Shown in pieces: positions 50,188 through 58,358 of a DNA stretch of 64,000 nucleotides. The stretch is from the NCBI RefSeq assembly GCF_003427025.1, contig NZ_QVAI01000026.1:1-64000 (forward strand). Reading direction: 5' to 3'. The notes under the pieces were generated by a model, which made no database searches, was not told the DNA's origin, and was given only the letters and a program-made list of their open reading frames with translations. The translations under genes and the position numbers were made by a program. How positions within the stretch are numbered: position 1 is the first letter of the stretch; each line of letters begins with the position of its first letter. Source of the DNA: Jiangella endophytica. Lineage in GTDB: Bacteria > Actinomycetota > Actinomycetes > Jiangellales > Jiangellaceae.

Positions 50188-51087
50188 ATGGAGTCGTCGG
50201 CAATCCGGGTCGGATTCGACCTGCGCCTGCTGGAGACCTTCGTCGTCGTCGCGCGCGAACTGAACTACCGCCGGGCCGCCGAGTTGCTCTACGTCTCGCA
50301 GCCCGCGGTCAGCCAGCAGATCAAGAAGCTGGAGCAACAGCTCCGATTCGCGCTCTTCGAACGGTCCACCGCCGGGGTCAAGCTCACCGCGGACGGTGCG
50401 ACCCTGTACGTGGCCACGCAGCAGGCGCTTGGCACCCTTGACGCGGCCGTGCGCTCGCTGCGGTCCGCTCAGGAGCTGGAGTCACGCCGGATCAAGGTGG
50501 GCTACCTGACGACATGGGCGCGTGCGGAGATCCCTAGGCTGATGACCGCCATCGAGCGGCAGCTGCCCGACCTCACCATGACGCTGGAGTCGTTCATCCT
50601 CGACGACCTGCTGACCGCGATCCGCGGCCAGGAGCTTGATCTGGCGATCTTCCATCTGCCGGACGTCATCGAGATCGACACCAGCGACCTCACCCTGACC
50701 CACGTCGGCACCACGGCCCGTTTCGTCGCCGTGCCGGTCGGGCATCGGTTCTCCGCTCGCCGGACGGTGGCGCTCACAGAGCTTGCGAACGAGACCTGGA
50801 TCGCGTCGACCGGACTGTACGCCGAGAACTTCGCCGCGCTCTGCCGGCTGAACGGGTTCACCCCGAACGTCACCGTCACCGCGGCGAACGCCGAGACCAT
50901 GCTCGGTCTCGTCCGCGCGGGGCTGGGCGTCACCGTCGTCCCGAACGTGCCCGTCGGCTGGAAGGACCTGGCGTTCGTCCCCATCGCCGACGAAGAGCTG
51001 GAGGTCGTCGTAGCACGGCACCACACGAACACCAGCGCGCTGGCCCGCCAGATCACCGACATCATCGTCAGCACCTTCGACGCCTGA
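50188..51087 (+). CDS. LysR-family transcriptional regulator
   Basis: The 299-residue protein has an N-terminal helix-turn-helix (LRLLETFVVVARELNYRRAAELLYVSQPAVSQQIKKLEQQLRFALFERS, about 11-60). The C-terminal ligand-binding domain spans RRIKVGYLTTWARAEIP to the end. The latter has ELDLAIFHLPDVIEID and AGLGVTVVPNVPVGWKDL. It is divergent from the nine-gene operon C and most likely activates it in response to the imported amine or a product. Plain ATG 50188 has only a weak ribosome site. Confidence 0.93.
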   Translation: MESSAIRVGFDLRLLETFVVVARELNYRRAAELLYVSQPAVSQQIKKLEQQLRFALFERSTAGVKLTADGATLYVATQQALGTLDAAVRSLRSAQELESRRIKVGYLTTWARAEIPRLMTAIERQLPDLTMTLESFILDDLLTAIRGQELDLAIFHLPDVIEIDTSDLTLTHVGTTARFVAVPVGHRFSARRTVALTELANETWIASTGLYAENFAALCRLNGFTPNVTVTAANAETMLGLVRAGLGVTVVPNVPVGWKDLAFVPIADEELEVVVARHHTNTSALARQITDIIVSTFDA

Positions 51088-51109
51088 TCCCGAGGCGTGG
51101 GCTCGTGGC

Positions 51110-51362
51110 TCAGATCTGAGCGTGATTGGGCGGCTCGGCGCCGTCCACGATCCACCGTCCAAGATGCTTCAGTTTCCAGGTGGCCGGGTCGTGCAGGGTG
51201 TGGGTGCGGGCGTTGCGCCAGCGCCGGTCCAGGCCGAGCGCCCGCCAGCGCCGAGCGGGTGCCCGCAAGCTCGAACAACCTGGTCCCGACCTCGACCGAC
51301 GCGAGCGTCGAGGAGGCGCGGACGGCGGCGACCGCCAGGCTGGCGTCGCGGGCCGCCCGCGC
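51110..51362 (-). pseudogene. C-terminal remnant of a DszC-like acyl-CoA-dehydrogenase-fold gene
   Basis: Two reading frames join to a typical DszC-family C-terminus. From about 51362 one frame reads ARAARDASLAVAAVRASST and then EVGTRLFELAGTRSAL. At about 51245 the similarity shifts to another frame with LGLDRRWRNARTHTLHDPAT, then WIVDGAEPP, and the stop at 51110-51112. The N-terminal three quarters are missing. It abuts an esterase fragment on the other strand, so the region is a rearrangement scar. Confidence 0.7.
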
Positions 51363-51380
51363 GGTGGGGTCCGCGTCGTC

Positions 51381-51689
51381 ATGACCCGAGCCATGTACCG
51401 CTGGGCGCACCTGCAGACGCGGACCGGCGACGTGCCCGCCTACCTCTATCACTTCACCCGCACCCCGCCAGAGGACGGCCTCGAGAACTTCCGCGCCTAC
51501 CACGGCGCGGAAGTGATGTACGCCTACGACAACCTCGGCCAGGACAGCGACGCCAGCTACGAGAAGGCCGACTACAGGCTGCGCGACCAGATGAGCGCCT
51601 ACTGGGTCAACTTCGTGCGCAACGCGGACCCGAACGCACCGGGCCGGCCGATCTCGCCGACGGTGGCCCGATCCCTTGGCGGACGGTGA
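51381..51689 (+). pseudogene. C-terminal remnant of a type B carboxylesterase
   Basis: The frame from 51381 reads MYRWAHLQTRTGDVPAYLYHF, FRAYHGAEVMYAYDNLG and MSAYWVNFVRNADPNAPG, the C-terminal fifth of para-nitrobenzyl-esterase-like carboxylesterases, including the catalytic-His segment YHGAE. Nothing of the nucleophile-elbow domain precedes it. The normal ending is replaced by a short unrelated tail and TGA 51687-51689. It is therefore non-functional. Confidence 0.65.
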
Positions 51690-51702
51690 CGGGACGCTCC
51701 AC

Positions 51703-53001
51703 TCAGTACCGCAGACCCAGCCGCTCCTTGAGGGTGCGTCCCGGCGGCGGGTCGCCCACGAGACCGCGGCGCCGCAGCTCCGGGACGACGAGGTCCAGGA
51801 CGTTCGGGCCGCTGCTCTGGGTGACCTGAGGAAGGATCGTGAAGCCGTCCGCCGCTCCCTCGGCGAACCATTCCTCGAGATGGTCGGCCACGTCGCCGGG
51901 ATCCCCGGTGATGCTCGACACCCCCTGGCCGCCGTCGAGGCGCTCGATGAGGTCCTGCGCCGTCCGGACCTCGCCGTGCTCCACGAGCGCGCGGACCATC
52001 ACGAGCTGGGTCTGGAACCGGTGGCCGTCCCGCGGAGCGGGCAGCGGCGGCAGCGGGTCGTCCGGGGCCAACGTGGTCAGGTCGACCTCCAGGATGCGCG
52101 AGATGCCGGCCAGTTTGTGCTCGTAGGGCAGCAGGTCGTTCAGCTCGGCGGCCTTGGCCCGCGCGGCCGCACGTTCCGGTTCCACCAGCACCCGGACGCC
52201 GAGCAGGATCTTCACCTGGCCGGGATCGCGCCCGGCGCCTGCGGCCCGGCCCTTGACGTCGCGGTAGAACTCCTGCGCGGTGTCGAGCGACTGGCTGATG
52301 GTGTAGACGACGTCGGCGTGGCGGGCGGCGAAGTCGCGGCCGTCCTCAGATGAGCCGGCTTGGACGATCACCGGCCGGCCCTGCGGCGAACGCGGAGAGT
52401 TGAGCGGGCCGTCGATGCGGTAGAACTCGCCCACGTGGTCGATCGGGCGGACGGCGCCGTCGCGGACGAACCGGTTCGCCGCCGCGTCGGGCGCCAGCGC
52501 GTCGGCGTCCCACGACCTCCAGAGGTCCACCAGCACCCGGGTGAACTCGTGGGCGCGCCGGTACCGCGTCGGGTGATCGGGCAGCGCGTCCAGACCGTAG
52601 TTGCGGGCCGCGGCGTCCGAGGTGGTGGTCACGATGTTCATGCCCGAGCGGCCGCCGCTGAGGTGTTCCAGCGAGGCGAACTGCCGGGCCACCGTGTACG
52701 GCGGCGAGAAGGTTGAGGACACCGTGAGGATCAGCCCGATCCGGTTGGTCCGCGCAGCGAGCCCGCTGAACAGCGTGAACGGCTCGAATCCGAGCACCGG
52801 GTTCCAGGTGTCGCCGGCCCGGTGGGACAGCCCGTCGGCGATGAACACGGCGTCGACACCGGCATCCTCGGCGTGGGTGGTGAGCCGGGCGTAGTACTCG
52901 AAGTCGGTGGCTAGGCGCGGGTCGGTGTCGGGGTGCCGCCAGGCGGCGTGGTGGTGCCCGATGGGGTCGATGTTGAAGTTCAGCAGCAACCGCCGGGTCA
53001 C
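51703..53001 (-). CDS. LLM-class flavin-dependent monooxygenase (NtaA/SnaA/DszA type), end of operon F
   Basis: The 432-residue protein belongs to the long LLM branch: MTRRLLLNFNIDPIGHHHAAWRHPD at the N-terminus (the usual strand plus HxAAWR), VDAVFIADGLSH, then FASLEHLSGGRSGMNIVTTTSDAAARNYGL and GRPVIVQAGSSEDGRDFAARHADVVYT. It ends in GRTLKERLGLRY. GTG 53001 overlaps the rhodanese stop as GTGA. It is the third LLM of the operon and the closest to a canonical DszA/NtaA-type sulfone or nitrilotriacetate oxygenase. Confidence 0.93.
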   Translation of the reverse strand: MTRRLLLNFNIDPIGHHHAAWRHPDTDPRLATDFEYYARLTTHAEDAGVDAVFIADGLSHRAGDTWNPVLGFEPFTLFSGLAARTNRIGLILTVSSTFSPPYTVARQFASLEHLSGGRSGMNIVTTTSDAAARNYGLDALPDHPTRYRRAHEFTRVLVDLWRSWDADALAPDAAANRFVRDGAVRPIDHVGEFYRIDGPLNSPRSPQGRPVIVQAGSSEDGRDFAARHADVVYTISQSLDTAQEFYRDVKGRAAGAGRDPGQVKILLGVRVLVEPERAAARAKAAELNDLLPYEHKLAGISRILEVDLTTLAPDDPLPPLPAPRDGHRFQTQLVMVRALVEHGEVRTAQDLIERLDGGQGVSSITGDPGDVADHLEEWFAEGAADGFTILPQVTQSSGPNVLDLVVPELRRRGLVGDPPPGRTLKERLGLRY

Positions 53002-53852
53002 CGCGGGTCGCCGCCGGTCACGAGCGGCTCGTCGTGCCAGGCCCAGTCGGCGAGCGACCCGTCGTACAGCAGACCCGGCTCACGTCCGGCCTCGTGCAGG
53101 GCGAGCAGCACGAGGGTCGCGGAGATCCCGCTGCCGCAGTAGGCGACGGCCGGCTCGGGCCCGGCCGCGTCGAGGAGCCGGCGCCGCGCCCGCGGCCCGG
53201 CGTCCAGCGTGCCGTCGGCCGCGAGGAGCGACTGCCACGGCACGTTCACCGCGCCCGCGATATGCCCGCCAGAGTACGACTCGTGGTCCAGCGCGTGGAC
53301 GAGGACGCCGGCCCGCCGGCCGTCGCTGGCCTCCCTGACCTGCTCCCGGGTGGCGTAGACGTCCTGCTCGTCGATAGCCCCGTACCGCTGCGCTGGCGTC
53401 CAGTCGCCCGTGCCACGTTCGAGCGGCAGTCCGGCGCGCACCCAGGCGTCCCGGCCGCCGTCGAGCACCCGGACATCGGGGTGGCCGATGCCGCGCAGCA
53501 GCCACCACAGGCGTGCGGCCCAGCGGGTCTCCCCGGTGTCGTAGGCGACCACGGTGGTCTCGCGGGTGATCCCGAGGGCGGCCAGTGCCGCGGCGAGCCG
53601 GGCCGGCGCCGGCCGGGTGAACGCCGTCGCGCCGTCCGGGTCGGAGAGATCGCCGAGCAGATCGGCGAACCGCGCGCCGGGCAGGTGCCCGATGTCGCCG
53701 AACGACGGACGGCCGGACAGCCACACCCGCCGTCCGCCGTCCTCGCTGCGCAGCACCGTGGCGTCGACGATGACCAGGGCGGGGTCGTGACGGCGGGCGT
53801 CGACCCAGCCCGCCGTCACCAGTGCGTGGCGCTCATCGGCCGGCGTTGTCAT
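52998..53852 (-). CDS. Sulfurtransferase (two-domain rhodanese)
   Basis: The 284-residue protein has two rhodanese domains. The first (about 15-145) has Asp105 in YDTGETRWAARLWW where the active cysteine would be and is structural. The second (about 160-280) has the active loop YCGSGISA with Cys239. It transfers sulfane sulfur, for example from thiosulfate or 3-mercaptopyruvate, to an acceptor. Its place between an importer and monooxygenases suggests it handles sulfite, thiosulfate or persulfide released by the oxygenases. It overlaps the ATPase gene by 20 bases and the LLM by four. Confidence 0.93.
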   Translation of the reverse strand: MTTPADERHALVTAGWVDARRHDPALVIVDATVLRSEDGGRRVWLSGRPSFGDIGHLPGARFADLLGDLSDPDGATAFTRPAPARLAAALAALGITRETTVVAYDTGETRWAARLWWLLRGIGHPDVRVLDGGRDAWVRAGLPLERGTGDWTPAQRYGAIDEQDVYATREQVREASDGRRAGVLVHALDHESYSGGHIAGAVNVPWQSLLAADGTLDAGPRARRRLLDAAGPEPAVAYCGSGISATLVLLALHEAGREPGLLYDGSLADWAWHDEPLVTGGDPR

Positions 53853-54630
53853 GGGTGTCTCCTCCGGAGTCGAACAGGGCAGGAAAGATCTCGACGCGGG
53901 ATCCGCTGGGGCGGACCACGACGTCGATGCCGTAGAGGTCGGAGATGCGCTCGGCCGACAGGGCCGCGTCCGGTGCGCCTGCGGCGGCCACCCGGCCCTG
54001 GTCGAGCAACACCACCTGGTTGCAGAAGAAGTGAGCGTGGGTGAGTTCGTGGATGGCGATCAACGAGATGATCTGGCGGCTGGCCGTGATCTCCTGGATG
54101 AGCTGCAACGTCTCGATCTGATAGCGCAGGTCCAGCGCGCTGGTCGGCTCGTCGAGCATCAGGATCCGCGGCTCCTGCGCCAGCGCGCGGGCGATCAGCA
54201 CCCGCTGGGCCTGCCCTCCGGACAGCGAGGCGACGCTCCGGTCAGCCAGGTCGCCGAGCCGCAGCAGGTCGAGCGCCGACTCCACGACCTCCCAGTCGCG
54301 TGCCGCCGGCTGGACCCGGATGTGCGGGTTGCGGCCCAGGAGGACCGCGTCGCGCACGCTCAGGTCGAAGGCGACCTCACTGCTCTGCGGGACGTAGGCG
54401 ATGAGGCGGGCGGCCTCGCGGCGAGACATGCCCAGGACGTCGGCACCGTCGTAGGTCACCGCGCCGCACTCGGGCCGGTACACGCGGGCGAGGATCTTGG
54501 CCAGCGTCGACTTGCCCGAGCCGTTGGGCCCGAGCAGCCCGCAGAAGTCGCCCCGGTTCAGGTCGAAGCCGACGCCGTGCAGGATGGTGGTGCGCCCGTG
54601 GCGGAAGGTGACGTCGCGTACGGAGAGCAT
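53833..54630 (-). CDS. FecE/BtuD-type ABC ATPase, operon F
   Basis: The 265-residue ATPase of the iron-siderophore/cobalamin class has GPNGSGKST (about 34-42), the Q-loop IAYVPQSSEVAFDLSVRDAVLLGRNPHI, signature LSGGQAQRVLIARAL and Walker B ILMLDEPTSALD. The switch region reads IAIHELTHAHFFCNQVVLL, with His-Glu where the family usually has His-Asp. It should power the single FecCD permease encoded one base upstream in the transcript. Confidence 0.94.
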   Translation of the reverse strand: MLSVRDVTFRHGRTTILHGVGFDLNRGDFCGLLGPNGSGKSTLAKILARVYRPECGAVTYDGADVLGMSRREAARLIAYVPQSSEVAFDLSVRDAVLLGRNPHIRVQPAARDWEVVESALDLLRLGDLADRSVASLSGGQAQRVLIARALAQEPRILMLDEPTSALDLRYQIETLQLIQEITASRQIISLIAIHELTHAHFFCNQVVLLDQGRVAAAGAPDAALSAERISDLYGIDVVVRPSGSRVEIFPALFDSGGDTHDNAGR

Positions 54631-54631
54631 C

Positions 54632-55744
54632 TCAGCGCCCCGTCCGGCGGGACAGGATGAGGTAGATGAACAGCGGCGCGCCCACCACCGCGATCACGAT
54701 CCCCACCGGCACGACGATCGGCGAGATGATCGTGCGGCCGACGGTGTCCGCCGTCGCCAGCAGGATGGCACCGGTCACCACGGAGAACGGGATCAGGTAG
54801 CGGTGGTCCGCTCCGATGATCATCCGGGCGATGTGCGGCCCGACCAGTCCGACGAACCCGATCACCCCGCACAGGCTCACCACGACAGACGCCAGCAGCA
54901 CGCTGACCCCGATGAGCCCGAACCGGATCGCCGTGACGTTCGCCCCCAAGCTGCGGGCGGCGTCCTCGCCCGCGAAGGCGATCGCGTTGAGGTGTTTGGC
55001 GTTCGGCAGGATGACCAGCAGGCTCGCGACCAGCACGACCCCGATCAGCGAGAAGTCCGACCAGTTGGCGTCGTTGACCGAGCCGAACGTCCACCGGACG
55101 ATCGCGGAGAGCGTGTCCTCGTCGGCGATGAACTGCAGCGCCGACGTCGCCGCCTCGAACAGCTGGGTCAGCGCGATGCCGAGCAGCAGCACGGTCGCGG
55201 TGATCTGGCCGGACGACTTCGAGTGCGCGAGCCCGAGCACCAGCACCGACGCCACCGTGGCCGTGACGAACGCGGCCGCTGTCACGAGCACCGCGTTGCC
55301 CGCGCCACCCGTCGTCAGGATCACCAGGGCCGCGCCGAAGGCGGCCGCCGGCGAGACGCCGAGCGTGAACGGGCTCACCAGCGGGTTGCGCAGGATCGCC
55401 TGCATGACGACTCCGGCCAGGGACAGCGACGCCCCCGCCACGGCGGCGACCAGGATGCGCGGCAGCCGGAGTCCCTGCACGATGGTGAACGTGCTCTGGA
55501 AGTCCTCCGGGACGGCGGCACCGGTGACGGTGAACCGCAGGACGCGCACCACGTCGCCGAACGTCACGTCGGCGGTGCCGATCGGGACGTACCAGATCAG
55601 CAGCGCGGCCGCGAGGACGTAGCTGACGACGACGATGAGCGCCTTGAAGCGGCGCGGTGGCCGGCGGCCGGGACGGCCGGACGGTCGCGGAGCCGGCCGC
55701 GACGGCGTTGCGTCGGCCGCGACCTCGTTGGACGGTGTGGTCAT
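54632..55744 (-). CDS. FecCD-family ABC permease, operon F
   Basis: The 370-residue membrane protein has about ten hydrophobic segments typical of FecC/FecD/BtuC: LRLPRILVAAVAGASLSLAGVVMQAILRNPLVSPFTLGVSPAAAFGAALV (about 93-143), GVIGFVGLVGPHIARMIIGADHRYLIPFSVVTGAILLATADTVGR, and VPVGIVIAVVGAPLFIYLILSRR. The N-terminal 35 residues are hydrophilic and proline/arginine-rich. ATG 55744 overlaps the LLM stop as ATGA; ATG 55750 is a nearby alternative. A homodimer with the FecE ATPase would be expected. Confidence 0.93.
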   Translation of the reverse strand: MTTPSNEVAADATPSRPAPRPSGRPGRRPPRRFKALIVVVSYVLAAALLIWYVPIGTADVTFGDVVRVLRFTVTGAAVPEDFQSTFTIVQGLRLPRILVAAVAGASLSLAGVVMQAILRNPLVSPFTLGVSPAAAFGAALVILTTGGAGNAVLVTAAAFVTATVASVLVLGLAHSKSSGQITATVLLLGIALTQLFEAATSALQFIADEDTLSAIVRWTFGSVNDANWSDFSLIGVVLVASLLVILPNAKHLNAIAFAGEDAARSLGANVTAIRFGLIGVSVLLASVVVSLCGVIGFVGLVGPHIARMIIGADHRYLIPFSVVTGAILLATADTVGRTIISPIVVPVGIVIAVVGAPLFIYLILSRRTGR

Positions 55745-57033
55745 GGCCATGGCAACCCGATGTTCTCCCGGAGGCTCCGCCCCGCGTAGCCGCGCGGATA
55801 GGCGCCCGCGGCCTGGAGCAGGGGGACGACATGGTCGACCACGTCGTCAAGGTTCGTCGCGTCGTCCTTGTCGCCGGGGACGGTGTTGACGGTGAACCCG
55901 TCGGCCGCGCCGTCCCGCCACCACTCGACCAGGTGTGCCGCGATGGTCTCCGGTGTGCCGACGAGCGTGCCCGTCGCCAGGACGAGGAGCTCCTTGACCG
56001 ACGGCGTCCGTGTCCGCACGAGTTCCAGGAGGCTGTTACGAATCCCGTCCGGCACGGGGGCGGCGGGCAGCCGGGGCTCCAGCCGCTCGATGCGCAGGGG
56101 CGCCTCGAGGTCGCCCGCGGGCAGGTGGCGGCCGAGCCGGTCCTCCAGTCCGGCGATCTGCTCGCCGAGGTCGCCGGAGGCATCGATGAGCTCGTCGAGC
56201 ACCCGGTCCCGGTCCGCCTCCGCGGCGACGACGACGGGGTTGACCAGCGGCGCGACGAGAACGGCCGCCGGGTCCCGCCCGTGGGCGCGCGCGGCGGCGC
56301 GGACCCGGTCGCGGTAAGCCGCCGTGTAGGCCTTCTCGTGGCCGATCGCATAGACCAGGTCGGCGAAGCGCCCGGCCAGCTCCACCCCCTGGTCCGACCC
56401 ACCCGCCTGGACCTGCACCGGCGGGCCCCAAGGCGGCAGGGGGACATTGAGCGGCCCGGCCACGGAGAAGTACCGTCCGCTCCAGTCCAGCGGCTCGGCA
56501 CTCCCCCAGCCGGTGGCGTCGCTCCACGGGTACCGCCAGCTCCCGTACAGCCGGTGCACCACGTCCAGGAACTCCGCCGCGCGGTCGTAGCGGTGGTCGT
56601 GGTGTACGACCGGGCCGCCGTAGTTGGCCCCGACGCCCGGGTCGAGGGACGCCACGGCGTTCCAGCCGATCCGCCCGCCGGAGAGGAGGTTCACGCTGGC
56701 GAACTGACGGGCCAGGGTGTACGGCAGGTTGTAGTTCGCCGACGCGGTCGCCACAACCGCGATCTCGGGCACCCGCGCCGTCAAGGCCGCGGCGAGGACG
56801 ACCGGGTCGAGGGTGGACTCTGGGAGCCGGCCGTCACGCAGCCGGAGCTGGGGCTGGTCGGCGAGGAACACGGCGGCGAACAGGCCACGCCGCGCGCTCT
56901 CGGCCCGGCCCACCCAGTGGTCGAGCTCGAACAGCGCCGCGGCCCGGGCCGGCGCGTGCTCGACCGCGCGGTCCTGCAGGCCGCCCGCGGGGTTGATCCG
57001 CGCGGTGAGGAACAGCGGACGGCGCCCGCTCAT
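55741..57033 (-). CDS. LLM-class flavin-dependent monooxygenase 2 of operon F
   Basis: The 430-residue LLM has RPLFLTARINPAGG at the N-terminus, AVFLADQPQLR, then FASVNLLSGGRIGWNAVASLDPGVGANYGG and VQVQAGGSDQGVELAGRFADLVYA. It ends GRSLRENIGLPWP. It lies between another LLM and the permease, and overlaps both by four bases. It differs clearly from the other two LLMs of the operon, so they probably have different substrates or act in sequence. ATG 57033 is chosen because it overlaps the preceding stop. Confidence 0.92.
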   Translation of the reverse strand: MSGRRPLFLTARINPAGGLQDRAVEHAPARAAALFELDHWVGRAESARRGLFAAVFLADQPQLRLRDGRLPESTLDPVVLAAALTARVPEIAVVATASANYNLPYTLARQFASVNLLSGGRIGWNAVASLDPGVGANYGGPVVHHDHRYDRAAEFLDVVHRLYGSWRYPWSDATGWGSAEPLDWSGRYFSVAGPLNVPLPPWGPPVQVQAGGSDQGVELAGRFADLVYAIGHEKAYTAAYRDRVRAAARAHGRDPAAVLVAPLVNPVVVAAEADRDRVLDELIDASGDLGEQIAGLEDRLGRHLPAGDLEAPLRIERLEPRLPAAPVPDGIRNSLLELVRTRTPSVKELLVLATGTLVGTPETIAAHLVEWWRDGAADGFTVNTVPGDKDDATNLDDVVDHVVPLLQAAGAYPRGYAGRSLRENIGLPWP

Positions 57034-58355
57034 CCGGCCACCTTCAGGCCGAGGTGGCCGCGCAGCGTGCTGGCCTCGTACTCGGTCCGGAAGATCCCCC
57101 GCTCCCGCAGCAGCGGGACGACGGAGCCGGTGAAACCGGCGACGGCGTGGATGGTCGGCGGGATGATGTTGAAACCGTCCGCAGCGCCGGATCGCCACCA
57201 CCCCTCCAGCTCGTCGGCGAGCTGCTCGGGCGTCCCGACGAACACGTGGTGCCCGACGCCGATGGTCACCGCCCGCACGAAGTCCTCCAGGGTGCGCCCG
57301 CCCTCCAGCGCGAGCCGCCGCAGTACCTGCGGCCGGCTCTGCCGGTAGAACAGCTGGTCAACGGGCGTGGTGAACCGCTCCGCGGGGATCGGCCGGTCGC
57401 GCCGCAGACCGGTCAGGTCGACCTCGCCGAGCTCCCGCCCCACCCGGTCGAGCTCGGCGTCCCAGTCGTGGATGTCGGCTAGCTCCTCGTAACGTGCCCG
57501 GGCCTGCGCCTCGGTGGCACCGAGGATCGGCTTGATCCCCGGCAGGACGCGCACGGACTCGCGCCGCCGGCCGTGCTGTTCGAGCCGCAGGGCGAGGTCG
57601 TCGGAGTACTCGCGAACGCCGCGCAGGTCGTGGGCGGCGACGAACACCAGCTCGGCGTGCTTGGCGGCGAAGTCCTTGCCGCTGTCCGACGCACCGGCCT
57701 GTGCGAGCACCGGCCACACCTGGGGCGAGCGCGGCAGCGGGAACGGCCCCTCCACCGCGAAGTGCTCGCCGTCGTGGCCGATGGCATGGATCCGCTCCGG
57801 CCGGGCGTAGACGCCGTCGTCGCGGTCGTACACCAGGGCATTGGCGTCCCAGCTGGTCCACAGGCGCTTGGCGACGGTGACGTACTCGTCCGCGCGCCGG
57901 TACCGGCTGTCCTGGTTCCCGTAGTCGAAGGTCCTGCCGAAGTTGCGCTCGCCACCCTTCGACGTGACGATGTTCCAGCCCACCCGCCCGCCGCTGACGT
58001 GGTCGAGCGTGGCGAGCTGCCGGGCGGTGCCGAACGGCTCGCTGAAGCTCGTCGAGGCAGTCACCACCAGGCCGATCCGGCTCGTGGTCGCGGCCACGGC
58101 GGCCAGCTGCACGATCGAGTCCGGCCGGGCGAACGGCTTGAGCCTCAGCTCGTGGGGCAGGTGCAGCCCGTCGGCGCGGAAGACCGCGTCGAACGTCGCA
58201 GCCTCCGCCAGCTCGGCGAGCTCGCGGTAGAGGTCGAGGCCGTACAGCTCCTCCACCCGGCTGCCGGGCTCACGCCAGCCGCCGGCGCCGAAGTCGCCGC
58301 CGATCAGCAGGGCCAGGTGCAGCATGCGGGGAGCCGTCTCGTCGCGTCCGGACAC
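57030..58355 (-). CDS. LLM-class flavin-dependent monooxygenase 1 of operon F
   Basis: The 441-residue LLM has MLHLALLIGGDFGAGGWREPGS (about 11-32), TFDAVFRADGLHL, LATLDHVSGGRVGWNIVTSKGGERNFG and VWPVLAQAGASDSGKDFAAKHAELVF. Its C-terminus is STLRGHLGLKVAG. GTG 58355 lies three bases from the binding-protein stop. As the first enzyme after the FecB-type lipoprotein it may act on the imported compound directly. Confidence 0.92.
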   Translation of the reverse strand: MSGRDETAPRMLHLALLIGGDFGAGGWREPGSRVEELYGLDLYRELAELAEAATFDAVFRADGLHLPHELRLKPFARPDSIVQLAAVAATTSRIGLVVTASTSFSEPFGTARQLATLDHVSGGRVGWNIVTSKGGERNFGRTFDYGNQDSRYRRADEYVTVAKRLWTSWDANALVYDRDDGVYARPERIHAIGHDGEHFAVEGPFPLPRSPQVWPVLAQAGASDSGKDFAAKHAELVFVAAHDLRGVREYSDDLALRLEQHGRRRESVRVLPGIKPILGATEAQARARYEELADIHDWDAELDRVGRELGEVDLTGLRRDRPIPAERFTTPVDQLFYRQSRPQVLRRLALEGGRTLEDFVRAVTIGVGHHVFVGTPEQLADELEGWWRSGAADGFNIIPPTIHAVAGFTGSVVPLLRERGIFRTEYEASTLRGHLGLKVAG

Positions 58356-58358
58356 CGG

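Noticed and set aside
51109-51120. Perfect palindrome CTCAGATCTGAG after the LysR gene
   Set aside because: It overlaps the stop of the DszC-like remnant, has no loop for a terminator stem and no gene whose promoter it could control.
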